This document shows, piece by piece, positions 53,259 through 61,504 of a stretch of 64,000 nucleotides of DNA. The stretch is from DATJUF01 sp035524095 (GTDB taxonomy: Bacteria > Desulfobacterota > Binatia > Binatales > Binataceae), in assembly GCA_035524095.1 (NCBI GenBank), contig DATKPK010000189.1, positions 8,144 to 72,143 on the forward strand, read 5' to 3'. How positions within the stretch are numbered: the stretch's first letter is position 1; every line of letters starts with the position of its first letter. The translations under genes and the position numbers were made by a program. The notes under the pieces were generated by a model. The model was not told the origin of the DNA. It searched no databases and saw nothing but the letters and a program-made list of their open reading frames with translations.

Positions 53259-54536
53259 ATGCTGGATATCAAATTGATGCGCGAGCAGTCCGCGTTCGTG
53301 AAGACGGAACTGGCCAAGGCTGGCGTCGACGAGGCTGAGGTGGATCGCGTGCTGGCATCCGACGCGGAGCGCCGTCGGCTGCAATTCGAGTTGGACGAAC
53401 TGCGTGCTCGCCGTACTCGCGAATCGAAGGAACTCGGCAAAATGGCGCCCGACGTGCGTGAGGTGAAGCGGGCCGAGATGCGGGAGTTGGGGGATCGCAT
53501 CAGCGCGGGCGAACAGAAGCTCGGCGAGGTCGAGCGCACTTTCACCGATCTGATGATGAGCCTGCGCAACCTGCCGCGTCCGTACGTGCCGGTCGGACAA
53601 AGCGAAGCGGACAATAGAGTCGTCCGCAGCGAAGGCGAGCCTCGCCAATTCGACTTCAAGCCGCAACCTCATTGGGAGATCGGCGAGCGGCTCGGAATTA
53701 TCGATTTCGAGCGCGGCGTGAAGCTGGCGGGGACTCGCTTTTACGTCCTGAAGGGCTTGGGGGCGCGGCTGGAACGAGCGCTGATCGCTTTTATGCTTGA
53801 TCTGAAGACGCAGGAGCAGGGTTACCTCGAGGTGGCACCGCCGCTGATGGTCAACACGGCGACGGCGACTAGCACAGGCCATTTGCCGAAAAACGCAGAC
53901 ACGATGTACAGGGATATCGAGGAGGATTACTGGTTTATCCCGACCGCCGAATTGCCGCTTACCAGCCTCTACCGCGACGAAATCCTCGACAATGCTACCT
54001 TGCCGCAATATTTGACGGCATATACGCCTTGTTTTCGCCGTGAGAAGATGTCGGCCGGCCGCGACGTTCGCGGGATTAAGCGCGGGCATCAGTTCGACAA
54101 GGTTGAGATGGTCAAGCTGGTTCGGCCGGAGTCCTCAGATGGGGAACTCGATAAACTGGTCAAGGATGCGTGCGAGATCTGCCGGCGTCTGGAGATCCCT
54201 TTTCGAGTATTGCAGCTATGTACGGGTGATTTGAGCTTCGCCAGTGCGGCGACCTACGATATCGAGATGTGGGCACCGGGACTCGGCGAATGGCTCGAAG
54301 TCAGCTCGTGTTCGAACTGCACTGACTTTCAGATGCGCCGAGCCAATATCCGCTATCGGCCTGAAAAAGGCGGCAAGACCGAGTTCTTACATGCGTTGAA
54401 CGGTTCAGGCCTCGGATTACCGCGGACCCTGATTGCGGTGCTCGAAAATTATCAACAGGCTGACGGGAGCGTGGTTATTCCCCGGGTCTTGCGGCCCTAT
54501 ATGGCTGGCGCCGAGATAATTCGAGAGTCCCGATAA
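53259..54536 (+). CDS. serS: Seryl-tRNA synthetase
   Basis: The 425-residue protein has the N-terminal antiparallel coiled-coil arm (residues about 25-105) that contacts the tRNA long variable arm. The class II motifs follow: motif 2 FRREKMSAGRDVRGIKRGHQ and motif 3 NGSGLGLPRTLIAVLENYQ. The ATG abuts the yraN stop. Length and motifs are standard for the bacterial enzyme. It supplies Ser-tRNA and can charge selenocysteine tRNA. Confidence 0.98.
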   Translation: MLDIKLMREQSAFVKTELAKAGVDEAEVDRVLASDAERRRLQFELDELRARRTRESKELGKMAPDVREVKRAEMRELGDRISAGEQKLGEVERTFTDLMMSLRNLPRPYVPVGQSEADNRVVRSEGEPRQFDFKPQPHWEIGERLGIIDFERGVKLAGTRFYVLKGLGARLERALIAFMLDLKTQEQGYLEVAPPLMVNTATATSTGHLPKNADTMYRDIEEDYWFIPTAELPLTSLYRDEILDNATLPQYLTAYTPCFRREKMSAGRDVRGIKRGHQFDKVEMVKLVRPESSDGELDKLVKDACEICRRLEIPFRVLQLCTGDLSFASAATYDIEMWAPGLGEWLEVSSCSNCTDFQMRRANIRYRPEKGGKTEFLHALNGSGLGLPRTLIAVLENYQQADGSVVIPRVLRPYMAGAEIIRESR

Positions 54537-54593
54537 AGCTTGCTTGGTCAAGCGTTCAATTAAAGCGACTGCTTCACCTTCTCTTCTCCTTCA

Positions 54594-54610
54594 TGTAACG
54601 AGACTGTAAC
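54594..54610 (+). promoter_or_regulatory. Pho-box-like direct repeat upstream of pstC
   Basis: TGTAAC occurs twice (54594-54599 and 54605-54610) with an 11-base period, the spacing of PhoB-binding repeats, 76 bases ahead of the pstC start. The operon encodes its own PhoB, so phosphate-starvation autoregulation is likely. The half-site differs from the E. coli consensus. Confidence 0.65.
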
Positions 54611-54685
54611 AAACATGGGGTATGGTTCACACGAGTGGTTGTGAGGCGGGTATTTCCCTGTTCGAGACGGTAAAGAGCATCTCAC

Positions 54686-55684
54686 TTGAGTCAATTATCT
54701 GAAACAGTAGCTGAGGGAATCCATCCCCGGACGAAATCCCGAACGATCCGGACACGCGAATTTGGACCGACTGGCGCGGGCGACAAGGTTTTCAACCTCA
54801 CGACCCTGATGCTGGCAATTCTGATTCTCGCGATTCTGATTGGAATCACGATTCAGTTGATCATCGGCGCGATGCCATCGATCAAGGCGTTCGGATTCGG
54901 TTTTCTGGTGAGCACTGATTGGGATCCCTCGAACGATGTTTACGGTGCCCTGCCGTTCATTTATGGAACGGTGGTGTCATCGGCGCTGGCGCTTCTGATC
55001 GCAGTGCCGCTCAGCCTTGGCGTCGCACTGTGCCTCAGCGAGATGGCTCCCGACTGGCTCAGCCATAAGCTTGGATTCCTGGTCGAGTTGCTGGCGGCGA
55101 TTCCGAGCGTGGTCTACGGCTTGTGGGGCATCTTTGTCGCCGGGCCCTGGTTGCGCGATCACGTCGACCCGCCGCTAGCAAAATACTTCGGCTTTCTGCC
55201 CTTATTTCAAGGACCGCATATCTCGGTCAGCATGCTGACCGCGTCGGTCGTACTGGCAATCATGGTATTGCCGTACATCTCGGCCGTCTGCACCGACGTC
55301 TTTCGTGTAGTGCCGCAGACGCAGCGTGAAGCAGCTTACGCCTTGGGCGCCACCAAGTGGGAGATGGTTAGGATGGCGGTGCTGCCCTTTGGCGTGTCCG
55401 GGGTGATTGGCGCGATTATCTTGGGACTGGCGCGGGCGCTCGGCGAAACGATCGCGGTCGCGATGGTAATCGGGAACCGGGCCGAAATCTCGGCGTCGCT
55501 GTTCATGCCGTCGTCGACGCTGGCGAGCGTGATCGCCAACGAGTTTGTTGAGGCTACGTCGGACCTGAATCTGGCCTCTCTGGTGGAGCTGGGCCTGGTG
55601 CTGCTGGTGCTGGGGCTAATTCTCAACATCGGCGCCCGGATGTTGGTAATTCGGGCGACACAGGGCCGTTACGAGAGGGCATAG
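54686..55684 (+). CDS. pstC: Phosphate ABC transporter permease PstC
   Basis: The 332-residue protein has six membrane helices and the permease EAA loop, TQREAAYALGATKWEMVRMAVLPFG. It forms the high-affinity phosphate channel with PstA. The TTG start follows TAAAGAG. It is first of pstC-pstA-pstB-phoU-phoB-phoR. No pstS (periplasmic phosphate-binding protein) gene precedes it, unlike the common order; the upstream gene is serS. Confidence 0.96.
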   Translation: MSQLSETVAEGIHPRTKSRTIRTREFGPTGAGDKVFNLTTLMLAILILAILIGITIQLIIGAMPSIKAFGFGFLVSTDWDPSNDVYGALPFIYGTVVSSALALLIAVPLSLGVALCLSEMAPDWLSHKLGFLVELLAAIPSVVYGLWGIFVAGPWLRDHVDPPLAKYFGFLPLFQGPHISVSMLTASVVLAIMVLPYISAVCTDVFRVVPQTQREAAYALGATKWEMVRMAVLPFGVSGVIGAIILGLARALGETIAVAMVIGNRAEISASLFMPSSTLASVIANEFVEATSDLNLASLVELGLVLLVLGLILNIGARMLVIRATQGRYERA

Positions 55685-55686
55685 CG

Positions 55687-56553
55687 ATGGCTCGAACTAA
55701 CGTATCGTTGCGCCGTGATCGTTACCGCCAGCTGAAGAGCAAGTTCATGGTCGGCCTCACGATTGGCGCTACCGTATTGGCCTTGATCCCATTATTCCTC
55801 GTGCTCGGCTATCTACTCAGCAAAGGATTCACCAGCCTTAATTGGGATTTCTTTACCAAGATGCCGGCGCCAGTAGGTCAGAGCGGCGGCGGTATGGCCA
55901 ATGCGATTCTCGGCACGTTTTGGCTGGTTGGAATCGCCGCCATGATGGGCGTTCCCGTAGGTGTCGCGTCTGGGATTTACATGGCCGAGAATCGGGGCGG
56001 CTATCTTGCGACGGCCGTGCGTTTCGCCGCTGACGTTATGATGGGAATTCCAACAATCGTGGTCGGCATTTTCGTCTATGAGATCGTCGTCAGGCCATTC
56101 GGTGGATTCTCAACCCTGGCGGGGTCAATCGCGCTCGCGATTATCATGATTCCGCTGGTCGCGCGCACCAGCGAGGAGATGATCCTGCTGGTGCCACAAG
56201 AACTGCGCGAAGCGTCCCTGGCATTGGGCGTGCCGCGTTGGCGTACGACACTGATGGTCGTCACCCGCACGGCCATGAGCGGAATTGCAACCGGAGTTAT
56301 TCTGGCGGTCGCGCGGGTGGCAGGTGAAACCGCGCCGTTGTTGTTTACGGCGTTCGGCAATCGCTTCTGGTCGGCATCACTCTTTCGCCCGATCTCTTCG
56401 TTGACAGTGCAAGTCTATACTTACGCCATCTCACCGTTCGCGGACTGGCAGCGGCAGGCGTGGGCGGGAGCCCTGGTGCTCACGGCTATCGTACTGGCGC
56501 TGGAACTAGGCGTGCGATCGTTTACGCGCGGCAACGCGAGGGTGGCAAGATAG
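55687..56553 (+). CDS. pstA: Phosphate ABC transporter permease PstA
   Basis: The 288-residue protein has six membrane helices and the EAA motif PQELREASLALGVPRWRTTL. It pairs with PstC. Two bases separate it from the pstC stop, and pstB begins one base after its stop, so translation is coupled. Confidence 0.96.
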   Translation: MARTNVSLRRDRYRQLKSKFMVGLTIGATVLALIPLFLVLGYLLSKGFTSLNWDFFTKMPAPVGQSGGGMANAILGTFWLVGIAAMMGVPVGVASGIYMAENRGGYLATAVRFAADVMMGIPTIVVGIFVYEIVVRPFGGFSTLAGSIALAIIMIPLVARTSEEMILLVPQELREASLALGVPRWRTTLMVVTRTAMSGIATGVILAVARVAGETAPLLFTAFGNRFWSASLFRPISSLTVQVYTYAISPFADWQRQAWAGALVLTAIVLALELGVRSFTRGNARVAR

Positions 56554-56554
56554 T

Positions 56555-57316
56555 ATGCCCGGCAAGCTTGAAGTTCATAACCTGCGCGCTTTCTTTAACA
56601 AAAACGAGGTGATCCACGACGTCAGTCTGAACTTTGATGAGAACCGGGTGACGGCAATGATTGGCCCCTCCGGTTGCGGTAAATCGACGCTGGTTCGTTG
56701 CATAAATCGGATGCACGAGGTGGTACCTGGAGCGACTTGCACGGGTCAGGTGTTACTAGATGGGAACAATATCTATGGGCCGGACATCGATCCGGTGCAG
56801 GTGCGCCGGCGCATCGGAATGGTTTTTCAGAAACCAACGCCCTTTCCCACGATGTCGATAGAAGACAACGTTGCGGCTGGATTGAAACTGAACGGTATCT
56901 CGGTGTCGCGGGCTGATCGTGAGCGGCTGGTTGAAAAGAGTCTGCGGCAGGCGGCCTTATGGGACGAGGTTAAGGACCATCTAAAGCGGCCTGGTGCGGG
57001 ACTTTCTGGCGGACAACAGCAACGGCTGTGCGTCGCGCGAGCGATTGCGGTCGAGCCGGAAATCCTCCTGATGGATGAGCCATGCTCGGCGCTCGACCCG
57101 ATATCCACAGCTCGTATCGAAGAGCTGCTGCTTGAGCTGAAATCGGACTATACAATCGTGATAGTCACGCACAATATGCAACAAGCGGCGCGATGCTCAG
57201 ATTATACCGCATTTATGTACACGGGTAATCTAATCGAGTTTGGCGAAACCAAACAGATTTTCACTACGCCCACCAAACGCGAGACAGAAGATTACATCAC
57301 AGGACGGTTCGGCTAG
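56555..57316 (+). CDS. pstB: Phosphate ABC transporter ATPase PstB
   Basis: The 253-residue protein has Walker A GPSGCGKSTLVRCINRM, signature LSGGQQQRLCVARAIA, Walker B ILLMDEPCSALDP and the switch His in VTHNMQQAAR. It powers PstCA and, with PhoU, signals phosphate sufficiency to PhoR. It starts ATG one base after pstA. Confidence 0.97.
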   Translation: MPGKLEVHNLRAFFNKNEVIHDVSLNFDENRVTAMIGPSGCGKSTLVRCINRMHEVVPGATCTGQVLLDGNNIYGPDIDPVQVRRRIGMVFQKPTPFPTMSIEDNVAAGLKLNGISVSRADRERLVEKSLRQAALWDEVKDHLKRPGAGLSGGQQQRLCVARAIAVEPEILLMDEPCSALDPISTARIEELLLELKSDYTIVIVTHNMQQAARCSDYTAFMYTGNLIEFGETKQIFTTPTKRETEDYITGRFG

Positions 57317-57332
57317 GCGCCCGGAGTAGTAA

Positions 57333-58022
57333 ATGGAAAACTCGCAGAACCAGCACACCAACCGTCAATACGAAGAGGACTTGCGCGGGCTGCGTGCAGG
57401 TCTTTTGAGGATGGGCGGACTGGTAGAACGGCAGATCGTCGAGGCCGTGGAGTCATTGGTCAATCGGAATACTGAGCAGGCGCGCGAGACGATCCAGCGT
57501 GACGTCGAAGTGAACCGGCTGGATACCGAGATGGATCAACGCTGTATCAATCTGCTGGCGCTTCATCAGCCGACCGCCAGCGATCTGCGCTTCATCACGA
57601 CCGGCCTGAAAATCACGACAGACTTGGAGCGGATCGGGGACAACGCAGTCAATATCTGCGAGCGCGCGATCGAACTGAACGGCGAGCCTCAGCTCAAGCC
57701 CTATATCGATATTCCACGGATGGCGGACATTGCCCAGACTATGGTCAAGGACGCTCTCGACGCGTTCATGCGCGACGACATCGAGCTGGCCGGTGAAGTG
57801 GTTGCACGTGATGACGAGGTCGATCAGCTTAACTACCAGACCTATCGCGAGCTACTGAGCTATATGGTGGAGGATCCGCAAACGATTCCGCGCGCCACCA
57901 AAATCCTGTTCATCTCGAAGTATCTGGAACGCATTGCCGATCATGCGACCAATATTGCGGAGATGGTGGTCTATATGGTGAAGGGGAGGTCGATCAAACA
58001 TATGGATAAGAACAAGGCATGA
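57333..58022 (+). CDS. phoU: Phosphate-signalling protein PhoU
   Basis: The 229-residue, all-helical protein has the two PhoU three-helix repeats with the metal-binding E/DxxxD motifs TDLERIGDNAVNICERA and YLERIADHATNIAE. It represses PhoR kinase activity when phosphate is plentiful. Its final codons overlap the phoB ATG (ATGA), so the regulator is coupled to it. Confidence 0.97.
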   Translation: MENSQNQHTNRQYEEDLRGLRAGLLRMGGLVERQIVEAVESLVNRNTEQARETIQRDVEVNRLDTEMDQRCINLLALHQPTASDLRFITTGLKITTDLERIGDNAVNICERAIELNGEPQLKPYIDIPRMADIAQTMVKDALDAFMRDDIELAGEVVARDDEVDQLNYQTYRELLSYMVEDPQTIPRATKILFISKYLERIADHATNIAEMVVYMVKGRSIKHMDKNKA

Positions 58023-58762
58023 ATCAGGCAGTCGCTGAACCTAATCGCGAGCGGATTCGCCAGAAGGTCCTCGTGGTCGAGGATGAAGGCGATATTCGCG
58101 AATTGTTGCGCTACAACCTGGCGCAAGAGGGATTCGCGGTCGAAGAGGCGGCTGACGGCGCTGAAGCGCTCGATCGCATCGCGCGCCGGGCGCCTGACCT
58201 GCTGGTGCTCGACCTTATGCTACCGCGGATGTCGGGACTCGAATTGTGCCGCCGGATGCGCTCGGCGCCCGAGACGGCCCGGCTGCCAATCCTGGTAGTA
58301 ACCGCTAAGAGCGCCGAAGTCGATCGCATTCTGGGGCTGGAAATGGGCGCCGATGACTATGTCGTTAAGCCTTTCAGCCCGCGGGAGGTAGTCGCGCGCG
58401 TCAAGGCACTGCTCAGGCGGGCCGGCGCTTCCACCGAGCCGGCGGCACCTGGAACTTACGAGCGCGGACGGCTGAAAATCGATTTCGGGACTTATGAAGT
58501 CTTCGTTGACAATGTCCGCAAGGATCTGGCCTTGCGGGAATTCGAGTTGTTGCGCTTCTTCGCGCAACATCCGATGCGGGTCTATAGCCGCGAGCAACTG
58601 CTTGATCTGGTGTGGGGGCGTGACACTTTCGTCGAGCCTCGAACGGTCGATGTTCATGTTCGCCGGCTACGCCAGCAGGTTGAGCGCGACGATGCCAAGC
58701 CGGAATTGATTCTGACCGTACGTAGCGTTGGCTATCGTTTCAATCCCGACGCTTTGGAGTAG
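58019..58762 (+). CDS. phoB: Response regulator PhoB
   Basis: The 247-residue protein has a receiver domain with phospho-acceptor D65 in LVLDLMLPRMSG, the conserved Lys in DDYVVKPFSPRE, and a C-terminal OmpR-type winged helix (REFELLRFFAQHP, RTVDVHVRRLRQQ). It activates phosphate-starvation genes, probably this operon through the upstream Pho-box-like repeat. Its TAG stop overlaps the phoR GTG start. Confidence 0.95.
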   Translation: MNQAVAEPNRERIRQKVLVVEDEGDIRELLRYNLAQEGFAVEEAADGAEALDRIARRAPDLLVLDLMLPRMSGLELCRRMRSAPETARLPILVVTAKSAEVDRILGLEMGADDYVVKPFSPREVVARVKALLRRAGASTEPAAPGTYERGRLKIDFGTYEVFVDNVRKDLALREFELLRFFAQHPMRVYSREQLLDLVWGRDTFVEPRTVDVHVRRLRQQVERDDAKPELILTVRSVGYRFNPDALE

Positions 58763-60147
58763 TGACGCCAAGGCTCATCACATTAATTGGGCTGAGCCTG
58801 CTGCCGATTACGGCGACGCTGATCATGGTCACGGCGCGTGGTGCAGTATCCCCAGCGCTGAGTGGGAGCGTTATAATCGCGAGCATCGCGATAGGATTCG
58901 CGGTCGCGTTCTCTCTCTCGCGCGGATGGGCAGCCCGCGCCGAGCGCTTCGAAGCCCTCGCGGTCTCCCTCGCACAGCATCGCGCACCCTCCCACGTGGT
59001 TGGTGGCGAGCGAGATCCGATGAGCCTCGCCGAACGTCATCTGCTCGAGACTAGCGACGCGCTGGTTGTGGAATTTGACGCGCTCGAGGAGCAGCGCGAG
59101 GAGTTCGAAGCGATTCTACGCAGCATGACCGAGGCGGTGGTGGTGACTGGCGGGCGCGGCGAGATCGTGCTGATGAATGGAGCTGCGCGGCAACTCTTCG
59201 GCCTTGCGCCAGGAAGCAATAGTACTGGACGCGATTTCGTGGAATTATGCCGCGACCCGAGACTGCAGGAATTCGTCGCGCGCGCCACTACGACTTCCCG
59301 GGGCGAGGTGTTGAATGGCGAATTCGTGATCCAGACGCCTACCACTCGCCATCTGGAAGTGAGTGCCGCTCCGGTACGTCATGGAGGAGCCGCCGCGCGC
59401 GTTCTGGTGTTTCATGACATTACGCGCCTTAAGCTCTACGAAACTGCCCGCACCGATTTTATCGCGAACCTGACCCATGAACTGCGTACCCCATTGAGTG
59501 CCCTCTGCGGCTATGCCGAGACCCTCGCTAAAGGCGTCGAAGATCGCGGCACTGAGCGCCGTTTCCTTGGGATCATCGATCGTCAAGCCCAGCGACTCGC
59601 GCGCCTGATCGATGACCTGATCTCACTATCCGACCTTGAACGGGGACTGACGCCCCTCAAGCTGGAATCGATCGAGCCGTCCGAGTTGGCAGCTGAGATC
59701 GTCGATTTGGTCGGCGAACGGGCACGGCACGCCGAAATTGCGCTCGAATTGCGCTGCGCTGATGCTCTGCCGTCAATCCAAGCTGACCACGATCGAATGC
59801 AGCAGGTTCTGCTCAACCTGCTCGATAACGCCCTGAAATACACTCCGCGCGGCGGGCGGGTGACGACGGAAGTTCTGGCGGTGCCGGGCGGAGTGAACGG
59901 CAAGGATAGTCCGGGAGTCTCGTTCAAGGTGATCGACACCGGCGAGGGAATTCCGGCTGCCGATATTCCCCGGCTTACGGAACGCTTCTACCGGGTCGAC
60001 AGAGCGCGGTCGCGTGAATTGGGTGGCACTGGCCTCGGACTTGCGATCGTCAAGCACATTTTGCAGATGCATCAGGGGACATTGGCGATAGAGAGCCGCT
60101 TGCGCGAGGGGACGACAGTGACCATCTGGCTGCCCGCGCCAACCTAG
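58762..60147 (+). CDS. phoR: Phosphate-regulon sensor histidine kinase PhoR
   Basis: The 461-residue protein has two N-terminal helices (about 5-55), a PAS-like domain (about 110-215), HisKA with phospho-acceptor H239 (FIANLTHELRTPLSALCGY) and a HATPase_c domain with N-box NLLDNALKYTP and G-boxes DTGEGIP and GGTGLGL. It phosphorylates PhoB on phosphate starvation. The GTG start overlaps the phoB stop. The gene ends the operon, before the tRNA-Arg gene. Confidence 0.95.
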   Translation: MTPRLITLIGLSLLPITATLIMVTARGAVSPALSGSVIIASIAIGFAVAFSLSRGWAARAERFEALAVSLAQHRAPSHVVGGERDPMSLAERHLLETSDALVVEFDALEEQREEFEAILRSMTEAVVVTGGRGEIVLMNGAARQLFGLAPGSNSTGRDFVELCRDPRLQEFVARATTTSRGEVLNGEFVIQTPTTRHLEVSAAPVRHGGAAARVLVFHDITRLKLYETARTDFIANLTHELRTPLSALCGYAETLAKGVEDRGTERRFLGIIDRQAQRLARLIDDLISLSDLERGLTPLKLESIEPSELAAEIVDLVGERARHAEIALELRCADALPSIQADHDRMQQVLLNLLDNALKYTPRGGRVTTEVLAVPGGVNGKDSPGVSFKVIDTGEGIPAADIPRLTERFYRVDRARSRELGGTGLGLAIVKHILQMHQGTLAIESRLREGTTVTIWLPAPT

Positions 60148-60233
60148 TCGGGGGCTATCCGCTCAAAGCTTGGCACCCGACGGGCCGGTCTTGCAGGCGT
60201 GCCAGCGATGTGGAACATTCTTAGGTTCCCAGC

Positions 60234-60310
60234 GCGCCCTTAGCTCAGCGGATTAGAGCGGATGACTACGGATCATCAGGTCGGGGGTTCAAATCCCTCA
60301 GGGCGCGCCA
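60234..60310 (+). tRNA. tRNA-Arg (anticodon ACG), CCA encoded
   Basis: The cloverleaf folds completely. The acceptor stem GCGCCCT pairs with AGGGCGC, the D arm is GCTC/GAGC, and the anticodon stem GATGA pairs with TCATC around loop CTACGGA. The anticodon is ACG, read as ICG after A34 deamination. The T arm GGGGG/CCCTC encloses TTCAAAT, followed by discriminator G and a genomic CCA. The flanks up to 60554 hold no gene that I can support. Confidence 0.95.
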
Positions 60311-60554
60311 ATCAAAATCAATCTCGCTGATTATCCTAGTTCAATTCCCCGAATAAGGCTGTAGTGCTCCTCGCTGCGGTCGTCCGAGTAATCCGGCCCG
60401 CGTCGGATTCGTCCTGAAGCCTCTTCCTATGGTTATCATAGTGCGTTGACCGGCTAACTGAGCGTCGTCGCTCCGCTGGTGCAAGAGCCGGACACTGAGC
60501 TAAACAATCGCCTGAGCGCTCTTCTGGAAGCTTGCGGCAGCGGAGAGATCTACG

Positions 60555-61427
60555 ATGGACCTAACCACACCTGGAATTCTCGGATACTTTGACACGATGT
60601 CCGGCAGTGAAGGCGTCGGCTTCGCTCATGCAGTTGAAAAGCTCGGCTATTCAACTCTGTGGATTCCAGAAACTTTTGGGCGCGATCCATTCGTGATGGC
60701 GGCCCATGTGCTGAACGCGACCTCTCGCATCACCGTCGGTACTGCAATCGCCAACGTCTGGAAGCGCGAACCGATGGCGGCCGGAGCAGCCGCTCGGACG
60801 CTCACGGAACTGTTCCCGGATCGCTTCATTCTTGGCCTTGGTGTCAGCGCGGGACCTTTTATGCTTCGCAACGGCCTCAAATATGACAAGCCAGTCCGCT
60901 TCATGCGTGAGTACCTTGAAGGAATAAAGTCCGCGCCTTACAAAGCAATTAAGCCTGCGGCGGAACCTCCCGTCGTAATTGCCGGACTCTTGCCCAGGAT
61001 GATGCAGGTCGGTGCCGAATATAGCGATGGCATCATTACGGCGCTCATGCCGCCGAGCCATATCGCCAAGATGCGCGCGCAAATCGGTCCGTCCAAGTGG
61101 CTATTGGCGCAGCAAATGGTAATGCTCGAAGACGATGCCGGTAAAGCGCGGGCAGCGGTGCGTGAGTTTATGCGCTTCTATTTGAACGCGCCACCTTACC
61201 AACGCAATTTTAAGATGATGGGCTTCGACGAATCGGAAATGCGGGGCGGCGGGAGCGATCGCTTAATCGATGCAATCATTGCGTGGGGTGACGAACGCTG
61301 TCTGCGTGAACGTATCGATGAACATTACCGCGCCGGCGCGAATCACGTGTATCTGATTCCGCTTAGCGCCGACGGTGGGAGGTTGCCGGAGATGCGTGTC
61401 GTCGAAGCGCTGGCGCCCCGCCGCTGA
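60555..61427 (+). CDS. LLM-class (F420-type) oxidoreductase
   Basis: The 290-residue protein has the luciferase-like barrel: HAVEKLGYSTLWIPETFGRD, ITVGTAIANVWKREP, LTELFPDRFILGLGVSAG and VVIAGLLPRMMQVGAEYSDG. It resembles the F420-dependent probable-oxidoreductase subfamily. It stands between the tRNA-Arg gene and the convergent RND transporter gene, about 80 bases from the latter's stop. Substrate unknown. It is only distantly like the other LLM protein at 39744-40817. Confidence 0.88.
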   Translation: MDLTTPGILGYFDTMSGSEGVGFAHAVEKLGYSTLWIPETFGRDPFVMAAHVLNATSRITVGTAIANVWKREPMAAGAAARTLTELFPDRFILGLGVSAGPFMLRNGLKYDKPVRFMREYLEGIKSAPYKAIKPAAEPPVVIAGLLPRMMQVGAEYSDGIITALMPPSHIAKMRAQIGPSKWLLAQQMVMLEDDAGKARAAVREFMRFYLNAPPYQRNFKMMGFDESEMRGGGSDRLIDAIIAWGDERCLRERIDEHYRAGANHVYLIPLSADGGRLPEMRVVEALAPRR

Positions 61428-61504
61428 TTTGTTTCGGAAATATCTTGCGGGAAAGATTAGCTATTGCTGGCGCATAAGTACTGAGTTCTACCTAGCGAGG
61501 CAGA

